Shown: positions 9,865-17,727 of the stretch, in pieces
Numbering within the stretch: position 1 is the first letter of the stretch
How the letters are laid out: each line of letters begins with the position of its first letter
Assembly (NCBI GenBank): GCA_028288445.1
Contig: JAQBNT010000242.1
Span: forward strand, 62,001-126,000
Length of the DNA stretch: 64,000 bases
From: Hymenobacter sp.
GTDB lineage: Bacteria > Bacteroidota > Bacteroidia > Cytophagales > Hymenobacteraceae
Direction of reading: 5' to 3'
Notes under the pieces: model-generated
The model's database searches: none
The model's input: the letters and a program-made list of their open reading frames with translations, nothing else
What the model was told of the DNA's origin: nothing
Position numbers and translations under genes: made by a program

Positions 9865-10057
9865 GACGGGTTAAAAGAGTTAAAAAAAGGTAGCGTAGCT
9901 ACCCGGCACAGACGCCCCGGCCGGCCCAGGCCAGCGGAGCATCTGTGGAGATAGAACGGGGTGCGGCAAATTGGCAGCCCCAGCTTATCGCTGCCCGGTT
10001 GGTGTCGGCAGCGAAAAGCTCACTAGGGTTTACGGCGCTGCACCAGGGCGAATAGCG

Positions 10058-10100
10058 CCAGAAATACGGGTTTTGAGCTTCGGAAAACCCGTATTTCTGG
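10058..10100. repeat. 17-bp perfect hairpin
   Basis: CCAGAAATACGGGTTTT (10058-10074) pairs with 10084-10100, loop of 9. It sits in the 337-bp gap between the cyanophycinase and isoaspartyl peptidase genes; the rest of that gap shows no gene. Probable terminator or RNA element, function not known. Confidence 0.65.
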
Positions 10101-10110
10101 CCGGATATTT

Positions 10111-10160
10111 TTGAAAAAACCAGCCCGTCATGCAGAGCGCAGCGAAGCATGACGGACTGG
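10111..10160 (-). terminator. terminator after isoaspartyl peptidase
   Basis: Arms 10120-10133 and 10147-10160 pair with one mismatch (CCAGCCCGTCATGC type). Read on the minus strand, the stem is followed by a T-run (GGTTTTTTC). It is a member of the TCATGC palindrome family. Confidence 0.75.
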
Positions 10161-10201
10161 TTTCGTTCAGTACGACGTTCTGAAGCATACAACCTGCTCT
10201 G

Positions 10202-11113
10202 CTACTCGTCCTTCCACATGGCCACCACGGGCTCGCCGTTGCCCACGCGGTAGGCGCGGCGCATGAAGTTGGAGTTGAATTCGAGGGCGATGTTGCCGTG
10301 TGGGTCGATGGCAATCATGCCTTTGTCGCCCTTTAGCTCGTCGTCGCGCAGGGCCAGGGCGGCCTGGCAGGCTTCGGCCAGCGGCAGGCCCTTGTACTTC
10401 ACCAGCGCATATACCTCGTGGGCCAGCGCGCCGCGCATAATCACCTCGCCGTCGCCGGTGCAGGATACGGCGCAGGAATCGTTGCTGGCGTAGGTGCCGC
10501 CGCCCAGGATGGGGCTGTCGCCCACGCGGCCTTTCAGCTGGCCCTCTATGCCGCCGGTGCTGGTGGCCACGGCTAGGTTGCCGTCCTGGTCGAGCGCCAC
10601 GGCGCCCACGGTGTCGTGGCCGGCCATTGCGCCTTCCTTCTGCACGATTTCCAGCCACTGCTGGTACGTTTTTTCGGTGATGAAATAGCTGGGGCCGCGC
10701 ACGGGCAGGCCTTTTTCGAGGGCCAGCTCTAGGGCGCCCAGCTCGGCGAGGCCCACGTGGGGGCTGTGCTCCATCACGGCGCGGGCCAGGCTGATGGGGT
10801 TTTGCACATAGGGCACGGCGCTCACGGCCCCGGCTTTCAGGGTGCGGCCGTCCATGATGGCGGCGTCCATCTTCACCTCGCCCTGCTGGGTGAGGCCGCT
10901 GCCCCGGCCGGCGTTGAAGTGCTCATTGTCTTCGAGGGAACGCACCACGGCCTCCACGGCATCGAGGGCGGGGCCGCCGCGGTGCAGGATTTTCCAGCCG
11001 GCCTGCAGGGCGTCGGCCAGGCCTTCGCGCTGGGCGGCTTCTTCTTCCGGGCTCAACTCACCGGGTTTCATCGTCACGGCCCCGCCGTGAATAACAAGGG
11101 CGTATTTTTTCAT
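10202..11113 (-). CDS. iaaA: isoaspartyl peptidase / plant-type L-asparaginase
   Basis: A 303-residue Ntn-hydrolase precursor. It begins MKKYALVIHGGAVTMKPGEL, and autocleavage is expected before the Thr in GHDTVGAVALD (about residue 175), which becomes the nucleophile. The alpha/beta subunit boundary and the STGGIEGQLKGRVGDSP block are typical. It hydrolyses beta-aspartyl dipeptides such as the beta-Asp-Arg made by cyanophycinase. The gene starts 3 bp after the stop of the upstream LigD-like gene, so they are co-transcribed. Signals for export are absent. Confidence 0.92.
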   Translation of the reverse strand: MKKYALVIHGGAVTMKPGELSPEEEAAQREGLADALQAGWKILHRGGPALDAVEAVVRSLEDNEHFNAGRGSGLTQQGEVKMDAAIMDGRTLKAGAVSAVPYVQNPISLARAVMEHSPHVGLAELGALELALEKGLPVRGPSYFITEKTYQQWLEIVQKEGAMAGHDTVGAVALDQDGNLAVATSTGGIEGQLKGRVGDSPILGGGTYASNDSCAVSCTGDGEVIMRGALAHEVYALVKYKGLPLAEACQAALALRDDELKGDKGMIAIDPHGNIALEFNSNFMRRAYRVGNGEPVVAMWKDE

Positions 11114-11116
11114 GCG

Positions 11117-11536
11117 CTAGATGTGGCCGATGGGAGTGAGTTGCCAGAGCTGCCCGCAGCCGGTGGGCAGGCACTGCAGGCGGTAGTAGCCGCGCAAAAG
11201 CTGGCCGTTGAAATTGAGCCGGAGCACGCCCTGGGCCAGCTCGTGGCGCAGGGTGGCCGGGCGGCCGGGCCGGTCCGAAGCCAGCTGCATGGTACCGGTT
11301 TCGACGCAGGCCAGCGAGCTGAGCATGGGTGAGACCGACAGCAGCCACAGCAGCACGGGGCGCTTGGCCAGCTGCTTCAGCGGCATGGGCACCACCCAGT
11401 GGGCCTGGCCGCCCTGGTCGTCTTCCAGCGCCAGCTCGTAGTAGGAGGGCATTTCGCGCGAGTTGCGCACGGCAAACGAGAGGCCGGGCGGGGCGTCCAG
11501 CACCGCTTCGTCGGCGTAGGTGAGGGTGGGATTCAT
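11117..11536 (-). CDS. small protein resembling the LigD 3'-phosphoesterase domain
   Basis: A 139-residue protein whose layout matches the DNA ligase D phosphoesterase (PE) domain: FAVRNSREMPSYYELALE aligns with the LigD block FVVQ...HYDLRLE, then HWVVPMPL with the SWAVPKG block, and LRLNFNGQLLRGYYRL with the closing LHGERLKG block. The His residues that bind metal in real PE domains (HHAS...LHYD) are replaced by Ser-Arg-Glu and Tyr, so catalytic activity is doubtful. The family call is from memory of the motif spacing and needs a profile search. It is in an operon with the isoaspartyl peptidase (3-bp gap), a partner with no obvious link to DNA repair. Confidence 0.5.
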   Translation of the reverse strand: MNPTLTYADEAVLDAPPGLSFAVRNSREMPSYYELALEDDQGGQAHWVVPMPLKQLAKRPVLLWLLSVSPMLSSLACVETGTMQLASDRPGRPATLRHELAQGVLRLNFNGQLLRGYYRLQCLPTGCGQLWQLTPIGHI

Positions 11537-11666
11537 AGCTTGGGATATTAGGAAAGAACAGACCGGTTTATAACGAGTCTTAAGCTCAACGGAGCGACGG
11601 GGAAAAGACGGATTTTGGTTGGAATAAGTCCGGTATTTGCCCTGCGGTTTCTACGCACGGCGGCCA

Positions 11667-12551
11667 TCAGGCGCAGCGCCACTCGCCGTTTTGCAGCCAG
11701 CAGTCGGCGGCGGTGCTGCCCTCGCGCAGCACCCAGTTGCCGGGGCGGCCCTGCCACTCCAGGCGGCCGTCGGGGCCGACGCGGTGGGCAATGTCGAGGG
11801 AACGCACGTCCAGCACGTCGGTATTGGGCGACACGTAGTGCACGCGCAGCTGCTCCACGTAGTCGAGCGTGAGCTTGCCGGCATCGAGGCAGCCGGGGTG
11901 CAGGGCCAGGTTGTGGGCCGGCGAGGCCATGGCTGCCGACGGGTACAGCAGCCCATCAAACGCTTGGCCCAGCTGGCAGGCCTCGGCCACGGCAATGGAG
12001 AGGCGGTAGTGGTGCGGGTTGTCGTCGGCCACGGCGCGGGTGAAGGTGCGGGTGAGGAAGGTGGCCAGCGCACGGGTTTCGGCAGGCACCTGGGCCAGGG
12101 CCTCGTGCAGGGCCTTTTCGCGGTCGGAGTGCGGGTCGTCGGCGCAGGTATCGGCGTAGCCGAAGCTGAGGATGCGCAGCGGCTGCCGCGTCTGCCAGCG
12201 GCTGATGACAATGCCATCGCCGGGCTGCACGCGGGCCTCAAAAAACGGCGGGTGCCAGGTGGCGCTGCAATAGAACATGGGCACCCCGGCCCGGTTGGCG
12301 CGCTGGTCGTGGCGCACCGCCTCGGGCGGCGGGTACGACACGTCGGCCAGCCGGGCTGGCAGCTCCTCGCCCGTAATGCCCCGGTAGAGCAGCCGGCCCG
12401 GGGCTAGCGTGAGGCAGCGCAGGGGCTGGCCATCCAGCAGCTCGCGCACCCGCACCACCAGCTCATCAATGGAGTGCCGCCGCAAATCGAGGCGTCGCAG
12501 AGAGGCAAGCTGATGCGCAACAGGGACGGTAGCGGAAGGACTGTTTTTCAT
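11667..12551 (-). CDS. RES-domain-like protein
   Basis: A 294-residue soluble protein. The segment LAPGRLLYRGITGEE, the block MFYCSATWHPPFFEARVQPG and the late LLYPSAAMASPAHNLAL motif follow the pattern of RES domains, named for conserved Arg, Glu and Ser, which in toxin-antitoxin systems degrade NAD+. No neighbouring antitoxin of the Xre type is visible, and the protein is longer than RES toxins (about 150-220), so it may be a housekeeping or stress relative. It is preceded by a terminator at 12576, so it has its own promoter. Confidence 0.5.
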   Translation of the reverse strand: MKNSPSATVPVAHQLASLRRLDLRRHSIDELVVRVRELLDGQPLRCLTLAPGRLLYRGITGEELPARLADVSYPPPEAVRHDQRANRAGVPMFYCSATWHPPFFEARVQPGDGIVISRWQTRQPLRILSFGYADTCADDPHSDREKALHEALAQVPAETRALATFLTRTFTRAVADDNPHHYRLSIAVAEACQLGQAFDGLLYPSAAMASPAHNLALHPGCLDAGKLTLDYVEQLRVHYVSPNTDVLDVRSLDIAHRVGPDGRLEWQGRPGNWVLREGSTAADCWLQNGEWRCA

Positions 12552-12575
12552 GGAAAATGACAGGCTGAATTCACC

Positions 12576-12603
12576 AAAAATGCCCGCTGGAGGCGGGCAT
12601 TTT
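12576..12603 (-). terminator. terminator after first YciE/F-like gene
   Basis: AAAATGCCCGC (12577-12587) and GCGGGCATTTT (12593-12603) form an 11-bp stem with a T5 run when read on the minus strand. It separates the 12764-13261 gene from the RES-like gene. Confidence 0.75.
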
Positions 12604-12642
12604 GTGGCTGTTACAGGGGATATTCTGAAAATTTATGAACCG

Positions 12643-12734
12643 GTCATGCTGCGCTTGTCGAAGCAGCTCTGCCACGCAACCAATCCATTCAATGCACCCA
12701 ATCGGCAGAGCTGCTTCGACAAGCTGAACATGAC
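12643..12734. repeat. REP-like palindrome
   Basis: Arms 12643-12673 and 12704-12734 pair with a few mismatches (GTCATG...CTTGTCGAAGCAGCTCTGCC). Same family as 26690-26773. Confidence 0.8.
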
Positions 12735-12763
12735 ATCCAGCATAGCAGACGGCCCGATGCTGG

Positions 12764-13261
12764 CTACAGCGCTTTCTGGTTGAGGTAGTTCTTGGCCAGG
12801 TCGTTGAGCTTGGTATCGGTGAGCTGCTCCTCGTCCAGGGTTTGGCGCAGCAGCGCGGCCACTTCGGTGTGGCCGAGGCGCTGGGCGTAATGGGCGGCGG
12901 TGCCGTAGCCCGAAATCTCGTAGTGCTCGATGCGCTGGGCGGCGGCAATCAGGGCGGCGTCCATCACCTCCTCGGTGGCGCGTTCCGACATCGTTTCCTG
13001 GCCTTCGGCGATGAGGCCGGCCATAGCCTTGCAGGTGTGGCCGTCGAGGTCCAGGTCCAGGGCTTCGCCGATGGTTTCGAGGCGCTGGAGCTGCTTTTCC
13101 GTCTCGTGCAGGTGCTTGGTGAAGCCGGCCCGCAGGCGGCCGTCTTTGGCCTTTTCGGCCATCAGGGGCAGGGCCTTTATCAGCTGGCTTTCGGCGCTGT
13201 ACAGGTCTTTGAGCTGCATTTCGAACAGGTCGTCGAGGGTTTCAAGTTTGTCGAAGAACAT
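12764..13261 (-). CDS. YciE/YciF ferritin-like family protein (DUF892)
   Basis: A 165-residue four-helix ferritin-like protein of the DUF892 family. It starts MFFDKLETLDDLFEMQLKDL and continues YSAESQLIKALP, the family signature. Acidic and His positions (LHETEKQLQRLE, AAQRIEHYEISGYG) are those expected to bind a di-metal centre. The E. coli relatives YciE and YciF are stress-associated. A second copy lies at 15007-15510 and a KGG (YciG-like) gene at 15679, so the window carries a yciGFE-like set, spread out and partly on separate transcripts. Confidence 0.88.
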   Translation of the reverse strand: MFFDKLETLDDLFEMQLKDLYSAESQLIKALPLMAEKAKDGRLRAGFTKHLHETEKQLQRLETIGEALDLDLDGHTCKAMAGLIAEGQETMSERATEEVMDAALIAAAQRIEHYEISGYGTAAHYAQRLGHTEVAALLRQTLDEEQLTDTKLNDLAKNYLNQKAL

Positions 13262-13822
13262 AGGAAAGAACGAATGGTGGGCGTGAGAAAAAACGGGCTT
13301 GCCGGCCGGTTTGGCGGCGCCCCTTGCTTACGCTACCACTGCCGGGCACGTTCCCTGCGCCAATCATGCTATTCGAGCATTTTTTGCAATGAATATTTAT
13401 CGCAATAGTCTGTATAAAAGCCAATTATGTTACTCCACGCATCTCATCATAACCACCGGTTGCAGGAAATACGGAGTAAGGAAATCCGCATTAGTTCTAC
13501 TGAAATCAGGACTAATCGCACGGGCAAATCACCTCCAGGCCGCGCCCCATCATGGTAAGCCAAACCGTGGCTGCTCCCAGTGGGCTCGGCTCCATCACAT
13601 TTGAAACCGCAGGTAGCGGCCGCCTTCCGGGCAGGCGCATTTAACGTGTTTGTCCCTACGTATTATCCGGACAAAATACGTGGTTTTTACACCATTTATA
13701 CTTCATTATCAACCGTATAATTCGACAGGCCAGCCATTCCGACAGCATTCGTCGGGCACTTGCCTCACCACTTCCATTATTTTTTCTTCACCCATTTCCA
13801 CCCTCACCTCATTACACAGCTT
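13262..13822. promoter_or_regulatory. intergenic region with shared inverted-repeat motif
   Basis: A 561-bp AT-richer spacer between diverging genes. It holds TTATAC (13696-13701) and AACCGTATAA (13711-13720), a close match to the operator at 5193-5222, 103 bp before the secreted repeat protein. TTTATC...TGTATAAA occurs near 13393-13416 and may serve the ferritin-like gene. No gene is supported in it. Confidence 0.4.
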
Positions 13823-14278
13823 ATGAACAAGCGCATTTCCCAACCGCTCCGCGCGGTCACCTTCCTGCTGGGCCTGGGCCTGGCCACCAGCACCGCCTAC
13901 GGCCAAACCACCGCCAGCGGCAGCACCTCGGGCTCTACCAGCGGCAGCACTGCCGGCTCCACCAGCGGTAGCACCAGCGGCTCAATGGGTTCCACCTCCG
14001 GCTCCACGTCGGGGTCGATGGGCTCTACCTCTGGTTCGATGGGTTCCACATCGGGCTCTACGTCGGGTTCGATGGGGACTACCTCCGGCACGGGTGGCCG
14101 CAGCTCGGGCTCCATGGCCTCCACGTCGGGTTCCCGCAACGGCTCTTCGCGGGGCAGTTCCACTTCGGGCAGCCGGAGCGGCCATAGCAAAGGCAGCAAA
14201 GGCAGCCACGGCAGCACTTCGGGTAGCACCAGCGGCTCCAGCACCAGCGGCAGCACGTCGGGCAGCACCACCCACTAG
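13823..14278 (+). CDS. secreted Gly/Ser/Thr-rich low-complexity protein
   Basis: A 151-residue protein with a clear signal peptide (MNKRISQPLRAVTFLLGLG, cleavage likely after AYGQ or close by). The rest is made of SGSTSGST and SGSMGSTSG repeats, ending in a basic SRSGHSKGSKGSHG patch and STSGSTTH. It contains no Cys, almost no hydrophobic residues and no enzyme domain; it is expected to be disordered outside the cytoplasm or in the periplasm. The start ATG at 13823 is chosen because the signal peptide begins there. It lies between stress genes and shares an upstream motif with the SDR at 5289. Function unknown. Confidence 0.75.
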   Translation: MNKRISQPLRAVTFLLGLGLATSTAYGQTTASGSTSGSTSGSTAGSTSGSTSGSMGSTSGSTSGSMGSTSGSMGSTSGSTSGSMGTTSGTGGRSSGSMASTSGSRNGSSRGSSTSGSRSGHSKGSKGSHGSTSGSTSGSSTSGSTSGSTTH

Positions 14279-14295
14279 GGACGCGGCATTCTGAT

Positions 14296-14360
14296 GCTTC
14301 AATCCAAACAAAACAGGCAGGCTCCGTAGCGGGGCCTGCCTGTTTTGTTTGGATTGAAGC
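14296..14360. terminator. very strong bidirectional hairpin
   Basis: Perfect 27-bp arms 14296-14322 and 14334-14360, extendable by three pairs inside. A/T tracts flank the GC core on both sides. It sits between the converging secreted-protein and DsbA-like genes, so it can end both transcripts. Confidence 0.85.
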
Positions 14361-14391
14361 GGCCAGGTTGGCGCTGGATCAGGCGTTTTAC

Positions 14392-14994
14392 TCAGCCCGC
14401 GCCGCCATCTACCAGGCTGGGTACATAAAAAACGTCCGGAGCGAGGGCAGCCAGCGCCTGCAGCAGCGCCTCGTAGGGCAGACCGCCGGCCAGCACCGCG
14501 CCGGGCCCTGAGCCGCGCAGCACCACAATAGCCGGAAGGCGGTTGATTTGGTGCTGGTGCGCCTGCTGCACATCCTCCCGGAAAGCCGTGGCGCCTGCGT
14601 TGGCCGCCAGGTCGCGCTGGAACGTGGCGGCATCGAATACGGCGGGCACCTGCGTGGCCAGCTCGTCGGCCACGGCGGCCAGCACCTCGGGGCGGGCCAC
14701 GTTGCGGCCGGGCCGCCCCGCGGCAGCGGCCACCGCGTGCAGGAACAGCTCGCCGGCCGGGGCACCTTGCCGCTCGGCGCACTTCACCGCCAGGCAGGCC
14801 GGGTACGATGCCAGGGACGGGCCGCCCAGCCGGTATCGCCAAGCAAACCGGTGGCCGAACTCGGCCCGCAGCCGCTGCCAAGCCGGCTCAAAAGCCCGGC
14901 ACTGCGGGCAGAGCGGGTCGGTGTAGCACTCCAGCAGCACGGGCTTGGCCGGGGGCGGGTTTAGCGAAGCGGGCAGTTCTACAGCGTGTTCCAT
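14392..14994 (-). CDS. DsbA-family (SpxH-like) thioredoxin-fold protein
   Basis: A 200-residue thioredoxin-fold protein. The active-site motif is CPQC in ECYTDPLCPQCRAFEPAW (about residues 29-32), followed by the RYRLGGPSL block typical of the DsbA/FrnE/SpxH group and a cis-Pro segment NRLPAIVV. No signal peptide, so cytoplasmic, like SpxH/YjbH. It begins 12 bp after the stop of the upstream ferritin-like gene, so the two are co-transcribed. Linked to a stress cluster, it may act in thiol redox control or as an adaptor; this is inferred. Confidence 0.82.
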   Translation of the reverse strand: MEHAVELPASLNPPPAKPVLLECYTDPLCPQCRAFEPAWQRLRAEFGHRFAWRYRLGGPSLASYPACLAVKCAERQGAPAGELFLHAVAAAAGRPGRNVARPEVLAAVADELATQVPAVFDAATFQRDLAANAGATAFREDVQQAHQHQINRLPAIVVLRGSGPGAVLAGGLPYEALLQALAALAPDVFYVPSLVDGGAG

Positions 14995-15006
14995 TACGGG
15001 TGGCTT

Positions 15007-15510
15007 TCAGGAAGAGCTAATTGCTTTTTCATCGATAGAGCTGATGGCCAGCTGGTTCAGCAGTTCATCGGTGTTTTTCTCCTCGGCCAGCGTGGCAGCC
15101 AGTATGTCGGCCGCGCTGGCCAGGCCCAGGCGCTTGGCAAAGTGCACCACGGTGCCGTACTGGGCTATTTCGAAATGCTCCACGCCCTGCGCCGCGCTGA
15201 TAATGGCGGCATCGCGCACCTCGTCGGTGGCACGCAGGGCCATCAGCTGCTCGCCTTCTTCAATCAGGCCTTTCATGGCGTGGCAGCTGGGGCCGTTCAG
15301 GTTCATGTCGAGGCCTTTGGCCACTTGTTCGAGGCGGGCAATGTGGTTTTCGGTTTCGCGCAGGTGCACTTCCAGCGCCCTTTTCAGATGGGGGTCGGTG
15401 GCCTTGGCGGCCATTTTGGGCAGGGCTTTGGTGAGTTGCTTTTCGGCGTCGTACAGGCCTTGCAGCTTGATTTCGAGCAAGCCTTCGAGGGATTCTATTT
15501 TATCGAACAT
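15007..15510 (-). CDS. YciE/YciF ferritin-like family protein, second copy
   Basis: A 167-residue DUF892 protein starting MFDKIESLEGLLEIKLQGL. It has the same YDAEKQLTKALPKMA signature and LRETENHIARLEQ / AAQGVEHFEIAQYGTV metal-site helices as the 12764 copy, to which it is clearly paralogous. The start at 15510 is chosen by alignment with that copy; the longer in-frame start (15609) overlaps a terminator hairpin. It is in an operon with the DsbA-like gene downstream. Confidence 0.88.
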   Translation of the reverse strand: MFDKIESLEGLLEIKLQGLYDAEKQLTKALPKMAAKATDPHLKRALEVHLRETENHIARLEQVAKGLDMNLNGPSCHAMKGLIEEGEQLMALRATDEVRDAAIISAAQGVEHFEIAQYGTVVHFAKRLGLASAADILAATLAEEKNTDELLNQLAISSIDEKAISSS

Positions 15511-15588
15511 GGGAAAGAGAATAAGGAGTGAAATGAAAACGGGTAATAGGCCCGCCTGCCAATGCCTGCTGGGTAGCAGTTCATTAGC

Positions 15589-15625
15589 AAAAAAGCCCCT
15601 GGAGAACACCCCAAGGGCTTTTTCA
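15589..15625 (-). terminator. terminator after KGG-repeat gene
   Basis: AAAAAGCCC...GGGCTTTTT stem, T-rich on both strands, placed between the KGG gene (minus strand) and the second ferritin-like gene. Confidence 0.75.
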
Positions 15626-15678
15626 CAACTGAATACTGGGGGGCTGGCACCTTCGGTTAACTCCCACAGGAGCGTGGT

Positions 15679-15981
15679 CTAGCGTTTGCCGCCGCTTTTT
15701 TCGCCGCCTTTGCGGCCGGCCTCACGGGCCTCTTCCGAGGTGAACTCGTGGCCCCGGCCACTCTCGTGCGAGGCTTTGCCGCCTTCGCTGGAAATGCGGC
15801 GCTGCTCCTCGGGGTCCATGCCGGCAAAGCCCCGGCCGCCCTGACCGCCGCCGTTACCGCCCTGGTTGCCGCCACTGTTGCCGCCCTGACCTTTCTGCGC
15901 TTTGGCTTCGCCGCCTTTGCGGCCAGCTTCGGCGTGCTGCTCGGAGCTGCCGCCACGGGTGTTTTTCTGGTTATCTGCCAT
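15679..15981 (-). CDS. KGG-repeat stress protein (YciG/GsiB-like)
   Basis: A 100-residue, very hydrophilic protein with KGG-type repeats: EAGRKGGEAKAQKG near the start, the FAGMDPEEQRRISSEGGKAS core, and EEAREAGRKGGEKSGGKR at the end, separated by a Gly/Asn-rich linker. This is the YciG/GsiB layout of stress-induced hydrophilins. In E. coli, yciG is next to yciF and yciE; here two DUF892 genes lie within 3 kb. No Cys, no membrane segment. Confidence 0.88.
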   Translation of the reverse strand: MADNQKNTRGGSSEQHAEAGRKGGEAKAQKGQGGNSGGNQGGNGGGQGGRGFAGMDPEEQRRISSEGGKASHESGRGHEFTSEEAREAGRKGGEKSGGKR

Positions 15982-16181
15982 GAGTGAAAAGAGTTAAAAA
16001 GTGAATGATAACTACCCTTCCTCTAACGGCCTACACAGGCCCAGCGGTTACGAAAAATACATTATAATACGCTGCTTATTAATGAATTGGTAATTTATCC
16101 GGAGGGCCGATACGTGACTTTCCACCGCGGCTGCGTAGTTCCTGCATCCGGCTCCGTATTGTGCCCGGCAGCCCGTTTGGC

Positions 16182-17381
16182 TTAGTGCAGCTCCACGAAA
16201 AAGCAGGTGCCCGCGCCCTCCTGGCTTTCCACCCACAGCTTGCCGCGGTGCAGCTGCACAATCTGGCGGCTGATGAACAGGCCCAGGCCCGTGGCCGCTT
16301 CGCCCCCCACGCCGGGGCGGGCTGCGGGGCTGAATTTCTCAAACAAGTCGGCTTGCAGGGCCTCCGGAATGCCAATGCCCGTGTCGCGCACCGTGAGCAG
16401 CATCCGGCCCGCCCGCTCCCGCAGTCCCACCGTCACCTGGCCGCCGGCGGGCGTGAATTTCAGCGCGTTGCTCACCAGGTTATCCACCACCCGGCCAAAA
16501 ATGTCGGCGTTCAGGTTGGCGTGCAGGGCCTGGGGCGGCAGGTCCAGCGTTAGGGCGAGGCCCTTGTTGTGGGCCGCCAGCTGGTAAGTGGCCAGCCGGC
16601 ATTGCAGCAGGGTGCTGAGGTCGGTGGGCTGTTTTTTCAGGTGGCTGGCATCGAGCGAGCCCAGCAGCAGCACGTCCTGCAGCAGCTTGGTGGCATTGGC
16701 GCAGGCCCAGCGGATGGGGGCCAGGTAGTTGGCCGTGTCGGCGGCGTTGTCCGTCGCAAACGTGGCCGCGTCTACCTGGCGCTGGAGCAGGTCGACCAGC
16801 AGCTGGATGTGGCCGATGGGCGCCTTTAAATCGTGCGTCACCAGGTACAGAATCGTCTCCTGCGCGTCGTAGAGGCGCTTGAGCGACAGCTCCAGGGCCT
16901 TGCGGTCGCTGATGTCTTCCAGCTGGGTATAGCCCAGCTCCTCGTCGCCATCAGGAAAGCGAATGGACGTGACCTGGCACCAGAACGAGCTGCCGTCGCA
17001 GCGCACCAGGCAGGTTTCCAACGTGAAGCTCGGCAGCTTGTGGCTCCACAGCCGCTGCTGCAGAAACTGCCAGTCGGCGTGGTGGTCGGGGTGGGCAAAC
17101 TCCAGGATGCGGTGGCCCACCACTTCGTCCGGCCGGGCACAGCCCAGCATGTCGAGCACGGCCCGGTTGGCCTGTCGAATGACCAGGTCCGAGGTAATGA
17201 TTTTCTGGCCGAACGGCGCGTTTTCAAACACCGTCCGGAAGCGGGCCTGTTGCCGTGCCTCTTCGTCGGAGGTGGTCTGTTGCGCCTGTGCCGTTACCTG
17301 TTCGGCGCGCAGCTGCTGGTTTTCTTCGCGGAGGTCCGTGTTTTGTTGCTCAGGAGCTGTACTATCGGCCAGGGTTTTCAT
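16182..17381 (-). CDS. PAS-domain sensor histidine kinase
   Basis: A 399-residue cytoplasmic kinase. An N-terminal coiled coil (residues about 15-45) is followed by one PAS domain (about 45-165, closing with QLEDISDRKALE), an atypical dimerisation helix with the His in LVTHDLKAPIGHIQ (about 180), and an HATPase with N-box VVDNLVSNALKFTP and G-boxes RDTGIGIP and TGLGLFISRQ. No transmembrane segment and no receiver domain; no response regulator is adjacent, so it is an orphan. Confidence 0.9.
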   Translation of the reverse strand: MKTLADSTAPEQQNTDLREENQQLRAEQVTAQAQQTTSDEEARQQARFRTVFENAPFGQKIITSDLVIRQANRAVLDMLGCARPDEVVGHRILEFAHPDHHADWQFLQQRLWSHKLPSFTLETCLVRCDGSSFWCQVTSIRFPDGDEELGYTQLEDISDRKALELSLKRLYDAQETILYLVTHDLKAPIGHIQLLVDLLQRQVDAATFATDNAADTANYLAPIRWACANATKLLQDVLLLGSLDASHLKKQPTDLSTLLQCRLATYQLAAHNKGLALTLDLPPQALHANLNADIFGRVVDNLVSNALKFTPAGGQVTVGLRERAGRMLLTVRDTGIGIPEALQADLFEKFSPAARPGVGGEAATGLGLFISRQIVQLHRGKLWVESQEGAGTCFFVELH

Positions 17382-17598
17382 AGCAAGATTCGGCGCGAAG
17401 CCGAGGGGAGGGAAAGCAAGTTACGCGCAACGCCAGCGCCGGGCTGGGCTATTGGCAGCAGAGCAGTGCCGAAAAGGCGGCCGCCCACCGCGGGGCTGGC
17501 CCATCGTCCCGACGGACGGTGCGCACCCAATGCCGCTGGCGGTACCGTAGCCCGGGTTCGGCTCAGGGTTTCCCGCAGTGCCCCTCCGTAATTTCCCG

Positions 17599-17644
17599 AA
17601 GGCCCTTGCAGAAAGTACTTAATTTGAGCTGCAGGGCCTTTTTT
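17599..17644 (+). terminator. orphan rho-independent terminator
   Basis: AAGGCCCTTGCAG (17599-17611) pairs with CTGCAGGGCCTT (17629-17640, one bulge), followed by a T-run. No plus-strand gene precedes it within 345 bp (17382-17727 otherwise shows nothing), so it may end a small RNA. Confidence 0.6.
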
Positions 17645-17727
17645 GCTCATCCCAACCCAGAAAATGGTCGTTTAACTGGTCCCGCCGGCTTCCACGTCGG
17701 CGGCACTTCCACTGTCTTTTCTGAGCT

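Noticed and set aside
11667-12551. RES toxin of a toxin-antitoxin pair
   Set aside because: No antitoxin-like gene is adjacent and the protein is longer than known RES toxins.
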